Shown here piece after piece: positions 28,801-39,860 of a stretch of DNA of 64,000 nt. Both the position numbers and the translations under genes were made by a program. Source of the DNA: Lates calcarifer (Eukaryota > Chordata > Actinopteri > Centropomidae); the NCBI RefSeq assembly GCF_001640805.2, contig NC_066844.1, positions 15,677,543-15,741,542 on the forward strand, given 5' to 3'. Under the pieces are notes generated by a model. The model ran no database searches. It was not told the DNA's origin and saw only the letters and a program-made list of their open reading frames with translations. Every line of letters begins with the position of its first letter. Positions within the stretch are counted from its first letter, which is position 1.

Positions 28801-29900
28801 CGCTGAAAAATGTTCATGGGAACTGTAATTTTTTTTATATGCTAACAAATGTTATTGTTGATATTACAGACAGGTTCAAATTGTCATAACAAGGGCTGTC
28901 CAGCGGATACTAATTTGTATCTTCGATCCACTAGCTATCCTGGTGGTGCTGTAGAGCAGGCTGATATTCAGACACATATTTTCAGTTTCCTGATCGTGGC
29001 TGCGCATCTGCCGGGACTGGCAGCCAGATGCCGTGCCCTCAGCCAGACCTCAGCCCAGACGACAAGCTCCACAGGCGGTGACTGGCGTCTCTCATCGTGC
29101 TCTACCGTGTTCGCCCTCAGAGCTCAGGGCTATACGCCTCTACGGCTTCTTCTGTGCCAAGCTGACAGATGCCCTGTCAGCACAGATGTGAATGGTGTGG
29201 GGGTGGTGGGGGATGGCAGAATAGACCTAAATCACTGTGTAATCAACGTGTGTGGTTGGAAGGTGATGGGGGCTCAGCGGGCACGCAAACATTTACAATT
29301 GGCCAGGCAGTCCTTGTAAACAGGAGTGGTTGTACAAAAGAGGCAGGTTGAATAATTGATAGGATGTAAGAGGATCTGGCTTTGGGGGATTTTGGAGCAT
29401 TGATTCTGGCTGAGAGGGAGTGAGCAGGGGGGGAGAGAGAAAGGCTTTGCTGGTGCTAACCTTTATAAATGCTTTTCTCTTTCCTTTAGCCATCACCTCG
29501 CCCAGCCCCGGTGATTCTATGCATGCCAGGTATAGTTTTTCATGTCTGCCTCCTTTGCTTTCCAGCCTCTCTCTATGTTCTCCTTTTGTGATGTTTTTCT
29601 GTGTGAAAATAGTGGGTAAGCCATCATGGCAGCGCATGACAACAACATAGCCAGAGAGAAACAAAAGAGCAGATGGCTGCAAAGAGGAAGGGAGAGAAAG
29701 AAGAAGAGAGAAATAAAGAGAGAAATTATGGAAAGAAAGGAATAATGGAATAAGAAAGATGCAAGACAAATTACACAAGAAAGCAAAGAGGGAAACAAAA
29801 AAGACAAACGGGAAAAGGATAGAGAGATAGAGGGAGGAGAACAAACAATAGTGTCTCAGTAAAAGGGTAGAGAGAGGAACACTGTCATAGCAAAACATGT
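28801..29900. other. intergenic DNA with GC-rich open frame and homopurine tract
   Basis: A 156-codon plus-strand frame (28849-29319) covers an unusually GC-rich segment (about 29000-29170), but no motif or family was recognised. From about 29648 to 29878 the plus strand is nearly all purine. The 201-residue minus-strand ORF there is leucine/serine/phenylalanine-rich only because it translates that tract. Confidence 0.5.
29648..29878 (+). repeat. homopurine-rich low-complexity tract
   Basis: The tract is about 230 bp of GAAAG, GAGAG and AAGAAG units with few pyrimidines on the plus strand. Confidence 0.75.
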
Positions 29901-29996
29901 CACTCTGTCTGCCTCTGGCACAAAATGTCAGAAAACAGCTAATATAAGTTTGTGAGATTTCCCCACTTTACCTGGATGAAAGTTATTAATAATCTT

Positions 29997-30027
<31 letters not shown>

Positions 30028-33000
30028 CATCTATACTGTGGTAACCCTTTCATCTCGCCAGCTGCAGGGCTCATAAAACCGAGCTGATATAAATAAATTC
30101 ACCAGCTTGGTTTCGAGCCCTGCCCTTAGTCTGCCAACAAACACACAGGCATGCACCACACAAGCGTGTAGATACACACACACACACACACACAAACACA
30201 GACACAAGCACACACTGTTTCACAGCCTCTTTTGACTTTGCACACTTCACATTCACATCATGTCCGCAGACTAAGAAACAAGCTTATCTGTGGTTGTTTC
30301 ACTCGAGCTGTACTTTGCAGATGTAGGAGAAAATGTCTTGAAGTCTTATTCTTGTCACATGAAACAGAATAGGTATCAAGATGTGACATTTCTCAACACT
30401 GGTCACTGGTAAAAGTGCTGCTGTCTTGTTATTGTTGTGCAAGTGATGGGCACTCGCTCTATTCAAATGCAAATTTCCCTTTGAACAAAGTCGCACAGCC
30501 GTACCATCAGGTGCTTTGACTGTATATTGCTTGTTTTTATCAGAATACATCACAAACATTGCACTTGAATATTGTACAGTGCCACATCGGAATGATTTGC
30601 ACTTCAAAGTCACACACAGTCACTTTTTTCCTCATACCCAACAATTGCTGCAGTAATTTAGCAACTGGTCTTGCTTTATCGTAACACTTTGCAATTAGCT
30701 AAGATGGCTATGCTAATGCTTTCCCTCCTCTCGGCAGCCCTCTTTGGCTTCCTGTGGCTAGGAAAACTGAAATAGAAATGAGGCCTTTATTGGACTTCAT
30801 CTTGCTCCGGGATTTGCTATATCGTTAGTTCAAATGAGGCCCGTTTGGTGCATGAAGTAACTGAGAACAGTGGGTGGCTTCTCCCAGACAAGAGACATGT
30901 GTTTGTTTGGCATTGGGTGGGTGGGTTACATCATCTAGCTGTCCGCCTCATGGCCATGCGCTCCTCTGTGCCGACACAAAGACAACGCGCTAAGACCATC
31001 ATCAGAGGAAATTAGCTCAGTAGCGTTGAAAGCGCTCGCTTCTCACAATAGCCAGTGGCCATGCTAAATCATTAGACTGTCACTTCGTTGGGGTTGAGTC
31101 CAATTATTCTCTCAATCCGCCTCCAAACCAAATTGCATTATTGCAATTATATCCATTGCATGACATATTGTCGCAGCGAGGCTGTATGAGATGGGGAAAG
31201 GAGGAGAGGGGCCGAAAAAAAAAATGAGGCAGATGGAGGGGGAAAATAATTTTGGTGGCATTATCAAGCACCAGTGAATGTCTCACTGTTTGCTAACTGG
31301 CTCTTTAAAAGGGCATATTGATTATGTTTTCTGCTGTAACGGACGTTTGTATTTACCACGCAAACATCCCTCACAAACATCTCTCCCAATCACCCTTTCT
31401 CTCACTTTTTCTCATTGATTAAGATGTTTCCGTGTCAGTCTTTGTTATGGGACCTATTCTTGTTACTTGTTACAGACTTTTCCCACTTCTCCCTCTCCCT
31501 TCGTCATCACTCTCTTTATGTGCCTACCTCTCTCTCCTCCCGTCTTTCTTTTGCAGAGTCTCTCACCACAGCTTTTGCTGTCACAGCACCCTTGTCATCA
31601 GGCTGTCAGTACTAATCAGAACACGGCGCTGCTGATCATTGTGCATCAGATCATTATCCAGACCTTCCACTCTGATGAAGTCCGAGGTGTAATACAGTGC
31701 GTGGTCCTGTCAAACCCGCCGCCGGTTCTGTTGGCATCACCTGCCTGAACTGTAGATCATAGTTCCTGCCAAGAGAGTCAGTACTGCCACTGGGATGAGA
31801 AAGCATCACACTGAAGTGTTCAGAAATGACACTAACTGACTTCATACTACTTCGCTTCAACCCTTCAATCTCTCGCTTGATACGCATATCAGCTTCTAGC
31901 TGCAACTGTGGAATCCAAATCATATCAGAAAATAATATTTCTGCTTGCTTTAAATAAGATTAGGATCAACACTCACGAGTGTAATAAAGTTCATATTTTC
32001 AGTAACAGCTTCACTGTGCAATTTCCAGTTCTCCAACAGTCAGTTGAAGAGTTTACTCTTTTCAACCATTGTTTTAGTGTAATCAAACCTCTTCTCTCCC
32101 CATTTCTTGCACTAGACAGGAGTATGTGTATGTGTTTATAAGTATGCCCTTGTGTGTGGCTGTGCCTGTGTCTGTCTGCAGTGAGACCTTGGCCCCAAAT
32201 GTAATTAGACTTGGTAATGATGTGGCCTGTTTACAGCTTAAGCCCTCTGCTAATGATAAATGCACTTGACGTATGTAGTCCAGACTACACTTCAAAAAGA
32301 GAGTGTGGGACAAGCTCCATGTCAGTTTGTCAGCCAGCGGTAATGTATCATTCATTTACATTCTGGACCTCGTGCACAGAGACCCATGTCCTCAGAGATG
32401 TTTTGGACTGACCACAGTTTTGACAGCTGACTAATCACCTTAACCCTAACCCTAACTGCAAGAATCCTCGAATTCAGTGAGGAAACTTGATAAATGATAC
32501 AGCTATACCATTTATATTTCATGTTATTGTATATATGATCATTAGTTCCATGGATGATCATCAGTTATGGATGTATCAGGTTATTCACTATTATTATATT
32601 ACAATTTTCTGGATTCAGTAAGAATTTGTTTATTTATTTTTTATATGATTTATGAACAGTTTCATGTGATATATTAATTATATTAAGATTCATTATGTAT
32701 TTACATCAGATTATCAGTGTTCTGTTAGTAATATGTATGATTCCTCAGTGTCTGTCGCATTGATGCAAGTCTTAATGGTATTGATAAGATTCTGTGTTGT
32801 TTGGACTATGCATTAATGAAAAGAGGTGACATGAGAGAGAGAGAGAGAGTGAGAGAGATCCCATGCCATGCAGACCCCTGACCACCTGCTCTCTCTCCTT
32901 GTTTGCCAGGCAGCCAAGGGGTCAACGTGGAAACACTCAGCAGACCTCCACTTAAACACAGACCGAAATGCATGTTCTCCCTCATTAATCCACTCAGCAT

Positions 33001-36000
33001 GAATGTGTATGGCAATGTGCACATTTACACGTGTGTAGCCAGAGTGCATGCACATCCCTGTGTGTCCCTGTGAGAGTGTGTGCAAATAGGGTGGTCTGGC
33101 TCCCCAGGGGGTTAGATGGTGGGATGGTAGGGGCTGGGTGCTTGGTGATATGACAGCACTGGGGCAGAGCAGGGTCAGTTGGTGCAGCTCCATCTGTGGC
33201 CCTTCTGTTCCTCCACTGGCTGACCTTTGACTGTCTTTAGGTGTTACATGACAAGGATATCTGAGCCATGGCCCTTTAGGGCTGATAATGCTGCAGACTC
33301 AGTATACACAGAGGTTAGTAGAAATGTGCATGAAGTGGCTCCAGAATAAATCACACCTCCTGCCAAAGGTCAAATGACTTGGAGCCAGGAGTCCGTGTGT
33401 GTGTGTATGAGGACAGGTGTTTCTGGATAAAACTGAGTGGGGATTTTGTTGAGGCTTTGATTCACACTTGACGCTGTGCTAATGAGAGAAAAAAACTGTA
33501 ACTTCACAGCGCTAATTTGGGTGTAATATCCCAAAGTCAGCCAATCCACTGAGGACAGGAGAGAGAGAAAATTAAGCATCTGCTTCATTTCCCTAACTGG
33601 CCGTAGCCAGACTCATTAAGAAGAACTATGCTCATCCAGAGAGGCTTGGGTCCTCATAGAAACACGCGCGGAGCCAGTTAAGGGAAGTAGAACACGTAGA
33701 AGACTATAAAATCTGCATCACAGCTCACCTCCATTTGTGGAGTCACAGAATCCAAATGAGAATCTCAAAGGGAAATCACACAATGACAGCAGATTAGTGA
33801 CAACCAATGACATTAACATGAAGGAAACCTTCATAATATCAAAGGGACTGATGTTTCCACACTTTGCTGCTGACGCGTGTTTCCAGTGACTGTGAACATC
33901 CTTCATTAACCTCAGTGGTGATGATTTTGAGCTGCAAGGCCGGCTTAAACAAAGCTGCCTATCAGGCTGCTGAGCTGCCTGGCAAGATTTCTGGGTCACT
34001 GAATGTGAGAGCTGAGCTCATAACAAAATGAAGGCTGTTGTCGCTGCGGAGTCACACAACAGATGGGGTACAGAGACTGTTTACGGCCACAGTAATGGCA
34101 AAGTTTTCTGTTAAAGAGGTTAGTGAGAGTCGGAGGAATCAATTAGCTTTGGATGGGGCAAGGTTCTTAAAATTCATTAGTGACAGCCTAATTATGGAGG
34201 AACAATGGGCCGATAATTACATCTGCAATAATTAATACACTTACTGTAACAAAAGGAGCATTGAGAACACAATCATCAGCTAATAGCTTATTACTGAGTT
34301 GATACAATCAGCAATTCTGTAATGAGAGACGACAAAGCAAAAAACTCGGGCGCTGTGTGGCGGAGGATAGGGCCTGTTGTTGCAGATGTCCAAATCTGAA
34401 CGTATTCCCATAAGTCTGAATGTTGGTGAAGGCTGTCACTGAGCAACACCAATAAATTCATAAGCTGTCTCTGTATGTGATGACTGGCAAACTTACTTAA
34501 CCTTAGTATGTTCAAGCAAAGTATTTGTCAAGGTCTGGAATCAAAAAGAGCAAAAAAAAAAAACAATGCTCACAAAGTTTTGTGAACTTTCTGTGAATTT
34601 GTGTGTGTGTGTGTGCACGCGTGTGCAACTTTAGTGTAGTTTTACTTAAAAATGCACTGAGCAATTGCAAGGCAGTTTTGCAGCAGTGATCAGTTTTATG
34701 CAAAGTGAATACCTCATTATAGAATAGAGGACTTCACAAACAAAATAGGGGACTCAAGTCATGCTGAAGGACAACACTGTCATGTTTCTGTCCTTTGATG
34801 ATGGACAAGGTGAGGACAGCAAAATCTGACATGAGATCTTCGTGCTGTCATTAACTGTTCATCTTCTGGGTGGCGTACCCATCCTAGAAGAATTGTCAGC
34901 AAGGTCCCTGCCAACCTGAGGGAAGTGTCATAATTACAACAGCCTGGAGGTACCTTGATGTGAGTGTTGCATCCCCCAGTGAATGTCATATAATACCTGG
35001 GCAGGAGACAAGGTCATCCTTGACTGCAGGTAAGTCATCATAGTTGCTGAGTTGCTCTTCTTTCAGCTGAAAAAATGCATCTGATTTGTGGGTGTGACAG
35101 ATGTTTAAACAGCTAGTACTTTTGGTGGATTTGTTCTGATTGGCCAAACAAGTGCATGCATAGTGAAAAATGAGCAACCCTAGAGGCAGATAAAACATTA
35201 ACTGGTAAATTTCAGTGTTTTCTAGTCTTTGTGACCAAACTGTCAATTTGTTTGCAAGTGAACATTCCACTCTCCTATCTTGAACATGTGGTAGGCCTAT
35301 ATTTAGATTTGGATCATAAGTTGTGCTTATGGACTTTGAGATTACTTGGATATCTCTTTCAGTGTTTATATGTACAGAAATAATGTATGATAAAATAAAT
35401 ACCATGCAAATGGTTCTGAATGGGTCATCTCAAATAACAGTTTTGTATCAAGACTCTTAATTCGATACCATATATTACAATATGTATGTACAGTATGTAT
35501 CTAATACACATTTTTGCATTGATTTTAAATGTAAGGAGCTATACATGTCAGGAAGCCCTGATGTCTCTAAATGTGGCAGCAAAAATGAATCCTAAAATAG
35601 TACCTCCTTTTTATCTCAGTAATTTTTGCCATATCAGTCCACTCTGTAGTATCCATCTCCCTGATAATTTAAACCCATGAGAGGAAGGTCCTTTTTAATT
35701 GATTGTTGTATGCTTGGCAGGTAGTGTGTGGGAAACCCTGGGCCATGATCAAGGGAACTATAACTGCTCATTAGATAGTGTAATAGAATAAGATGTCCAC
35801 AGGGAAAGTCATAAACCATCTCCTCATTATTACTCCTGCACACCTTTGCTTGTGTGAAATGGTGTACTCCACAGCAGTGTAAACGAAAGAAAAGCCCATG
35901 AGATCAGACTGTCTGCCCTCCTCTCAGCTGTCTTGACAGATGTCAACATGTGAACGATTGTCCTTGGGTAAACCTCTGGTGGGTTGGGGGATATATATGA

Positions 36001-38619
36001 TGTAAGCTGTGGGAAATGTAGAGTCCTTGAGAGGGTTGGAGGCTTTATTTGAAAAACTTGTCATATGTGCTTGTGGAATGCTGGCACACTTTTGAACATT
36101 CAGATGCATCAGTGAGAATAAAAATAACAAAAATATTTACATTTCAGTAACTTTAACATTCATAACACTAAGGGTTAACTGGTGCAGTGGGTAAGTCAAT
36201 ATTATTATGGGACCTGTACTGACTGTAGTCCTAACATTTTCATTACTTATTTTGTGTGTGCACATATAGACAGCTATATAACTAGCAATTGCTACTTTAC
36301 TAATTTATCATGTCAGGCACCTGTTTGTTTACATTGTTAAAGCCATTTAAACAGAGGACAAGCAGTTTCTTTCTGTATATGTACTATGAGCAAGACTATT
36401 GATATAAGTATGCTGTATAAACATCTATAAAACATTGTCAGGATGAAATGTCAAAAAAGATTCTATTTCTAGTTCTGTGAAGAAATATCAAAACATTGTC
36501 ATTCCCATATTTTCAAATGATTTCTGCTATAGGTACAGTGATTGGCTTTACACAGAGTGGCTGAGATGGTTACAAGATGGTCAGAGGCTTCATTCAATAC
36601 CTGACAGTCAGAAAAAAACACAGTAGCAGTTAAATCTCAGACAAGTGAGCAAACACAGATGTTTTTGGGGGGAGGATAATATGACTTTGGTTAGTCTGTT
36701 ATATGGGCTGTGGTGTAAGTTCTTGAGCAAGGAAACAATCTGAAGCCAGGGAATGGTGGGCTGGATTCTGTTAGAATGGCCTCCGCCAAATGGTTCTGCA
36801 TTGTGCACATTGTTAGATTCAATGTTTCAATCAAGAACACTTCAGTTGTCAAGTTTATTTTGATCACAGTTACTGTCTCAAAGGTTTTCACAGGCTGGTA
36901 TTGGACATGGAAACAAATCACAACCCTTTCACTAAGGCAAGAAAAACATCTGAAATAACCTGAAGAGACCTCTGGCATGACAACTAAATAGGGGATACTC
37001 TTCCACCTTGAAAAATATGCGCAGAGTGAGGAATACCATAAGATAGAAAAAGAAAGATACAATATACTGTACATTGTATATTACTGACATCATAGCAGAT
37101 CAGAAGACAGACTGTAAGGGTATCTTATGGGGTCACAGTGTAACATTCTCCTGAACATCACACCGGTGTAATGACACCCAATCTGGCAGCACTAGAAATA
37201 ACTTTTGTACATGTCAGAAAGGGCAACACCTGCAACCGCTGCCAGGAAGAGCACTGTGTTGGTGAAGGTCTTCAGCTGGCGGCACTGACCAAAGAGTCAA
37301 TGGCAGCATCTGCATCCGCTGCCAAGCAGCAGCCCTGGTGTCCGACATCTGGGCGAGAGGAAAGAAAGAAAGACAGCACAGGCGAACGCATTCAGCTCAC
37401 ATTCACAGAGTGCAGACAGCCAGTGAATGTAAAAATACAGCAGCAGTGAGGAGGCTTACTGTCAAAGGGGTTCAAACCCGTGCTTTCTTTTTGAATTATT
37501 ACCCCTCTAATCATGAGGCTTGTCTGCTGGTGAAGGAGTCTGAGGTGAAGCACATGTATCCTAATGTTTAGTTAATTTTCACTTCCTTGCATCCATATTT
37601 CAAGCATCAGAGCTCCTCACTGCACAGAAAAGAGTAGAAGTCATTACTTATGTCGACCTTTTAGTGTCCGCCAGAACAACTTGTGCATCACTGCAGGAGG
37701 CTGTCGGAGGCAGTGAACTGAGACATGACTAGATGGGACTGTGTGTCTGCCAGTCCGTCCGTCTAGCAGACAGGTATATTGACTTTCATTCATGGGACAT
37801 ATCTTGCCGTTTGCTCAGGGTAAATGTTAGAGCTATGACTATGCTTGACTGATGCTGTAGATCGGCCTTAGACTAAAGTAAATATTCCCCTCATGAGCAA
37901 CCCTGACTAGGTAGCTACTGGCTGTCAGCGGGACATTCACACCTCTATTACATCTGGCAGGGCTCGACACAACTCAGCCAGATAGCCTGACTGCTATTTA
38001 CACCTACTCACATCCTGCACACTGCATTTCTGACAGTTTGGCCTGTTCCACCTCCAGCTTCATCCATTTCTTGGGGAAAATATGTGTACAGACTTACAGT
38101 ATGTATCATCATATCTAGTCAATACTTAATAATGTCTATCTTTTTTTTTTTTTTATAACCTCACACTTATTTTTCACAGTCCTTGCCATCATTTCTAGCC
38201 TGTCAAAGCCAGCCCACACTTTTGCATCTGTCACTGAGGTCTGGCAAGGCCATGGGTAAATTAGCTAGAGACAGACATCATTTCCAATGGGTTGTATAAC
38301 TTGTGAATGACACTGCCCGCTTTCAAACAGACATAGACACAAACCCTTCCTAGATCTTTTTGGGTGAAATAGGCTTTCATTAGTCCTTGTATTCAATGTT
38401 CAAAACGGGAATACATGGTTTGGTGCTCTAGCATCATTGTCAAAGTACTTATAAAGTGTCCATCAACTCAGTTTATACATCAATCGAGCCAGGAAATGGG
38501 CCATGCAGTTGCAGAATCATGCAATATCATAAACAATTTCCATGGTTTTTGAAATCCAATATGTGGTGCATCACCATCAAAACATTCACATTTTAGTGGA
38601 TGTTTTTCAAACTTATATC
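29901..38619. other. intergenic DNA, no gene seen
   Basis: CT and CA repeats lie at about 30000-30030 and 30172-30196. A short telomere-like run TAACCCTAACCCTAAC lies at 32441-32456. TAAT- and ATTGC-rich complex segments lie at about 30970-31180 and 34120-34340, and may be conserved enhancers. ORFs here are short, overlap on both strands and show no family features. Confidence 0.55.
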
Positions 38620-38627
38620 TTATAGGG

Positions 38628-39389
38628 CAGTGGTCTCCAACCACCGGGCCGCGCACAGAAAGAATAAACATTTATGATTTCATCTTCGTAGTCTGTGCAG
38701 TGTTTTATTTTGAAAAAATGACCGGAATCTCTGCCCACTACATCCGTCTGTGCCCCATATTACCGCTTGACGCATACCTGTCTAGGTCATGGCTGTGATG
38801 CCCGACAAGTTAAAATGAGTAAAAAAAAAAAACAAATATCTGTGGAGAGCTTCTTTAAATAGGGAAAAGGGCCCAATGATGAAACAACAGAAAAGCCCGA
38901 GGCTGTCAAGAAAAACAAAGCTGCATTTAGTGGGAAATACCAGGAGTCCTACTTAAAACGCTTTATAGCAACAGATGATCCACGTGCTCCAGGCCCGCTC
39001 TACATGATATGTGGCAACAGGCTATCAATTGAGGCAGTGGAGCCTTCAAAACTGCTTCGACACATGTAGACAAAGCACCACAAGCCTGATCCCAAGTTCT
39101 TGGAGGACAAAAACGTGAACAAGAGGGACAGAGCCACCACAGCAACAGGTGTAGCTGCACTGAGGACACACGTGTTTCGTGGCTAACCGTATCGCTAGGG
39201 CAAAGAAGCCCGTCACTGTTGATGAGGAGCCGATGCTGCCTGCTGCTGCGTTATGGTGAGTTGTATTTAAAATGCTCTTTACTTGTGTTTGGTTTTATGC
39301 CGAATCTATGTGCCGGTAATCCCCCCGGCGGCTGGTCCGTGAAAATATGATCTTGCGTGAAACCGGTCCGTGGTGCAAAAAAAAAGTTG
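38628..39389 (+). mobile_element. decayed hAT transposon fragment (ZBED/Charlie-like)
   Basis: The left end CAGTGGTCTCCAACCACCGG is typical of Charlie-type hAT elements. The right end keeps a degenerate inverted match (GGTCCGTGGTGC ... AAAGTTG) but has lost the outermost bases. The flanks TTATAGGG (38620-38627) and TTATAAGG (39390-39397) look like an 8-bp target duplication with a mismatch. Inside, a plus-strand frame from the ATG at 38815 is recognisable as the N-terminus of a BED-finger transposase, but the catalytic domain is missing. Confidence 0.75.
38815..39184 (+). pseudogene. hAT transposase N-terminus (BED finger), broken
   Basis: The frame starts M-S-K-K-K-K-Q-I-S-V-E-S-F-F-K and hits TAG at 38860-38862. 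It then continues with K-Y-Q-E-S-Y-L, a degenerate BED finger (I-C-G-N-R-L, then E-P-S-K-L-L-R-H-M), a second TAG where a threonine-lysine-histidine region begins, and a final TAA in the G-stop after V-F-R. The first zinc-binding cysteine is replaced by tyrosine or methionine. The protein is therefore dead by at least two in-frame stops and a lost ligand. The layout resembles domesticated vertebrate ZBED5-type and SCAND3-type proteins, but the stops rule out domestication here. Confidence 0.7.
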
Positions 39390-39607
39390 TTATAAGGGGA
39401 AACTGAACTCCTTGCATAAACATTAATATTACAGCTCAGCTGTTGAGAATGAAATCATAAATTGCACCCAGTGTTTGAAACTCATCTGCTTGTGTGGTTG
39501 TATTGTGCATTTGACTGTGAGAGCTGTGTCTAGTGGTGGTGTTGTGTCAACATATTTTACAATTAATCAGATGAGTAAAATAGTCCCAAAACTGTGGGAA
39601 TTTGTGA

Positions 39608-39860
39608 CAGAACAACCTAAAATTTAAGGAGCACGGAATTGAATTTCCTTTTTGAGTTCAGTATACTTCAGTACTCCCCAGTCACCAGATCTGGGATGTG
39701 GTAGAACAGGAGATTAACAGCATGAATGTGCAGAAATGATGTGATGTGATTTCCAATATCTTGTGCAATCCATGCCTTGAAGAATTGAGACTGTTTTGAG
39801 AATAAAGGATGTCTCTACTCAGTATCAGTATGGTGTTCCTAATAAAGTGCTCAGTTAAAG
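39608..39860 (+). mobile_element. Tc1/mariner transposase C-terminal remnant
   Basis: In shifted frames the plus strand reads F-K-E-H-G-I-E-F-P, then S-P-D-L, then I-W-D-V-V-E-Q-E-I-N-S-M-N-V-Q. This follows the Tc1/mariner transposase order ending in N-S-P-D-L-N-P-I-E and L-W-D-V-V-E. Stops and frameshifts are present. It ends with TGTTCCTAATAAAGTGCTCAGT, a close match to the 3' end of a common fish Tc1/mariner-type element (GGTGTACCTAATAAAGTGGCC). No 5' half or inverted repeat was found. Confidence 0.65.

Noticed and set aside
29293..29898. 201-residue minus-strand ORF rich in L, S and F, looking like a membrane protein
   Set aside because: It translates the complement of a homopurine tract; the hydrophobic look is compositional.
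32441..32456. Telomere-like TAACCC repeats
   Set aside because: Fewer than three units; too short to be an interstitial telomere or fusion scar.
37226..37330. Near-repeat of a CTGCA(A/T)CCGCTGCCA segment about 82 bp apart
   Set aside because: Only two imperfect copies; no larger tandem array or coding repeat follows.
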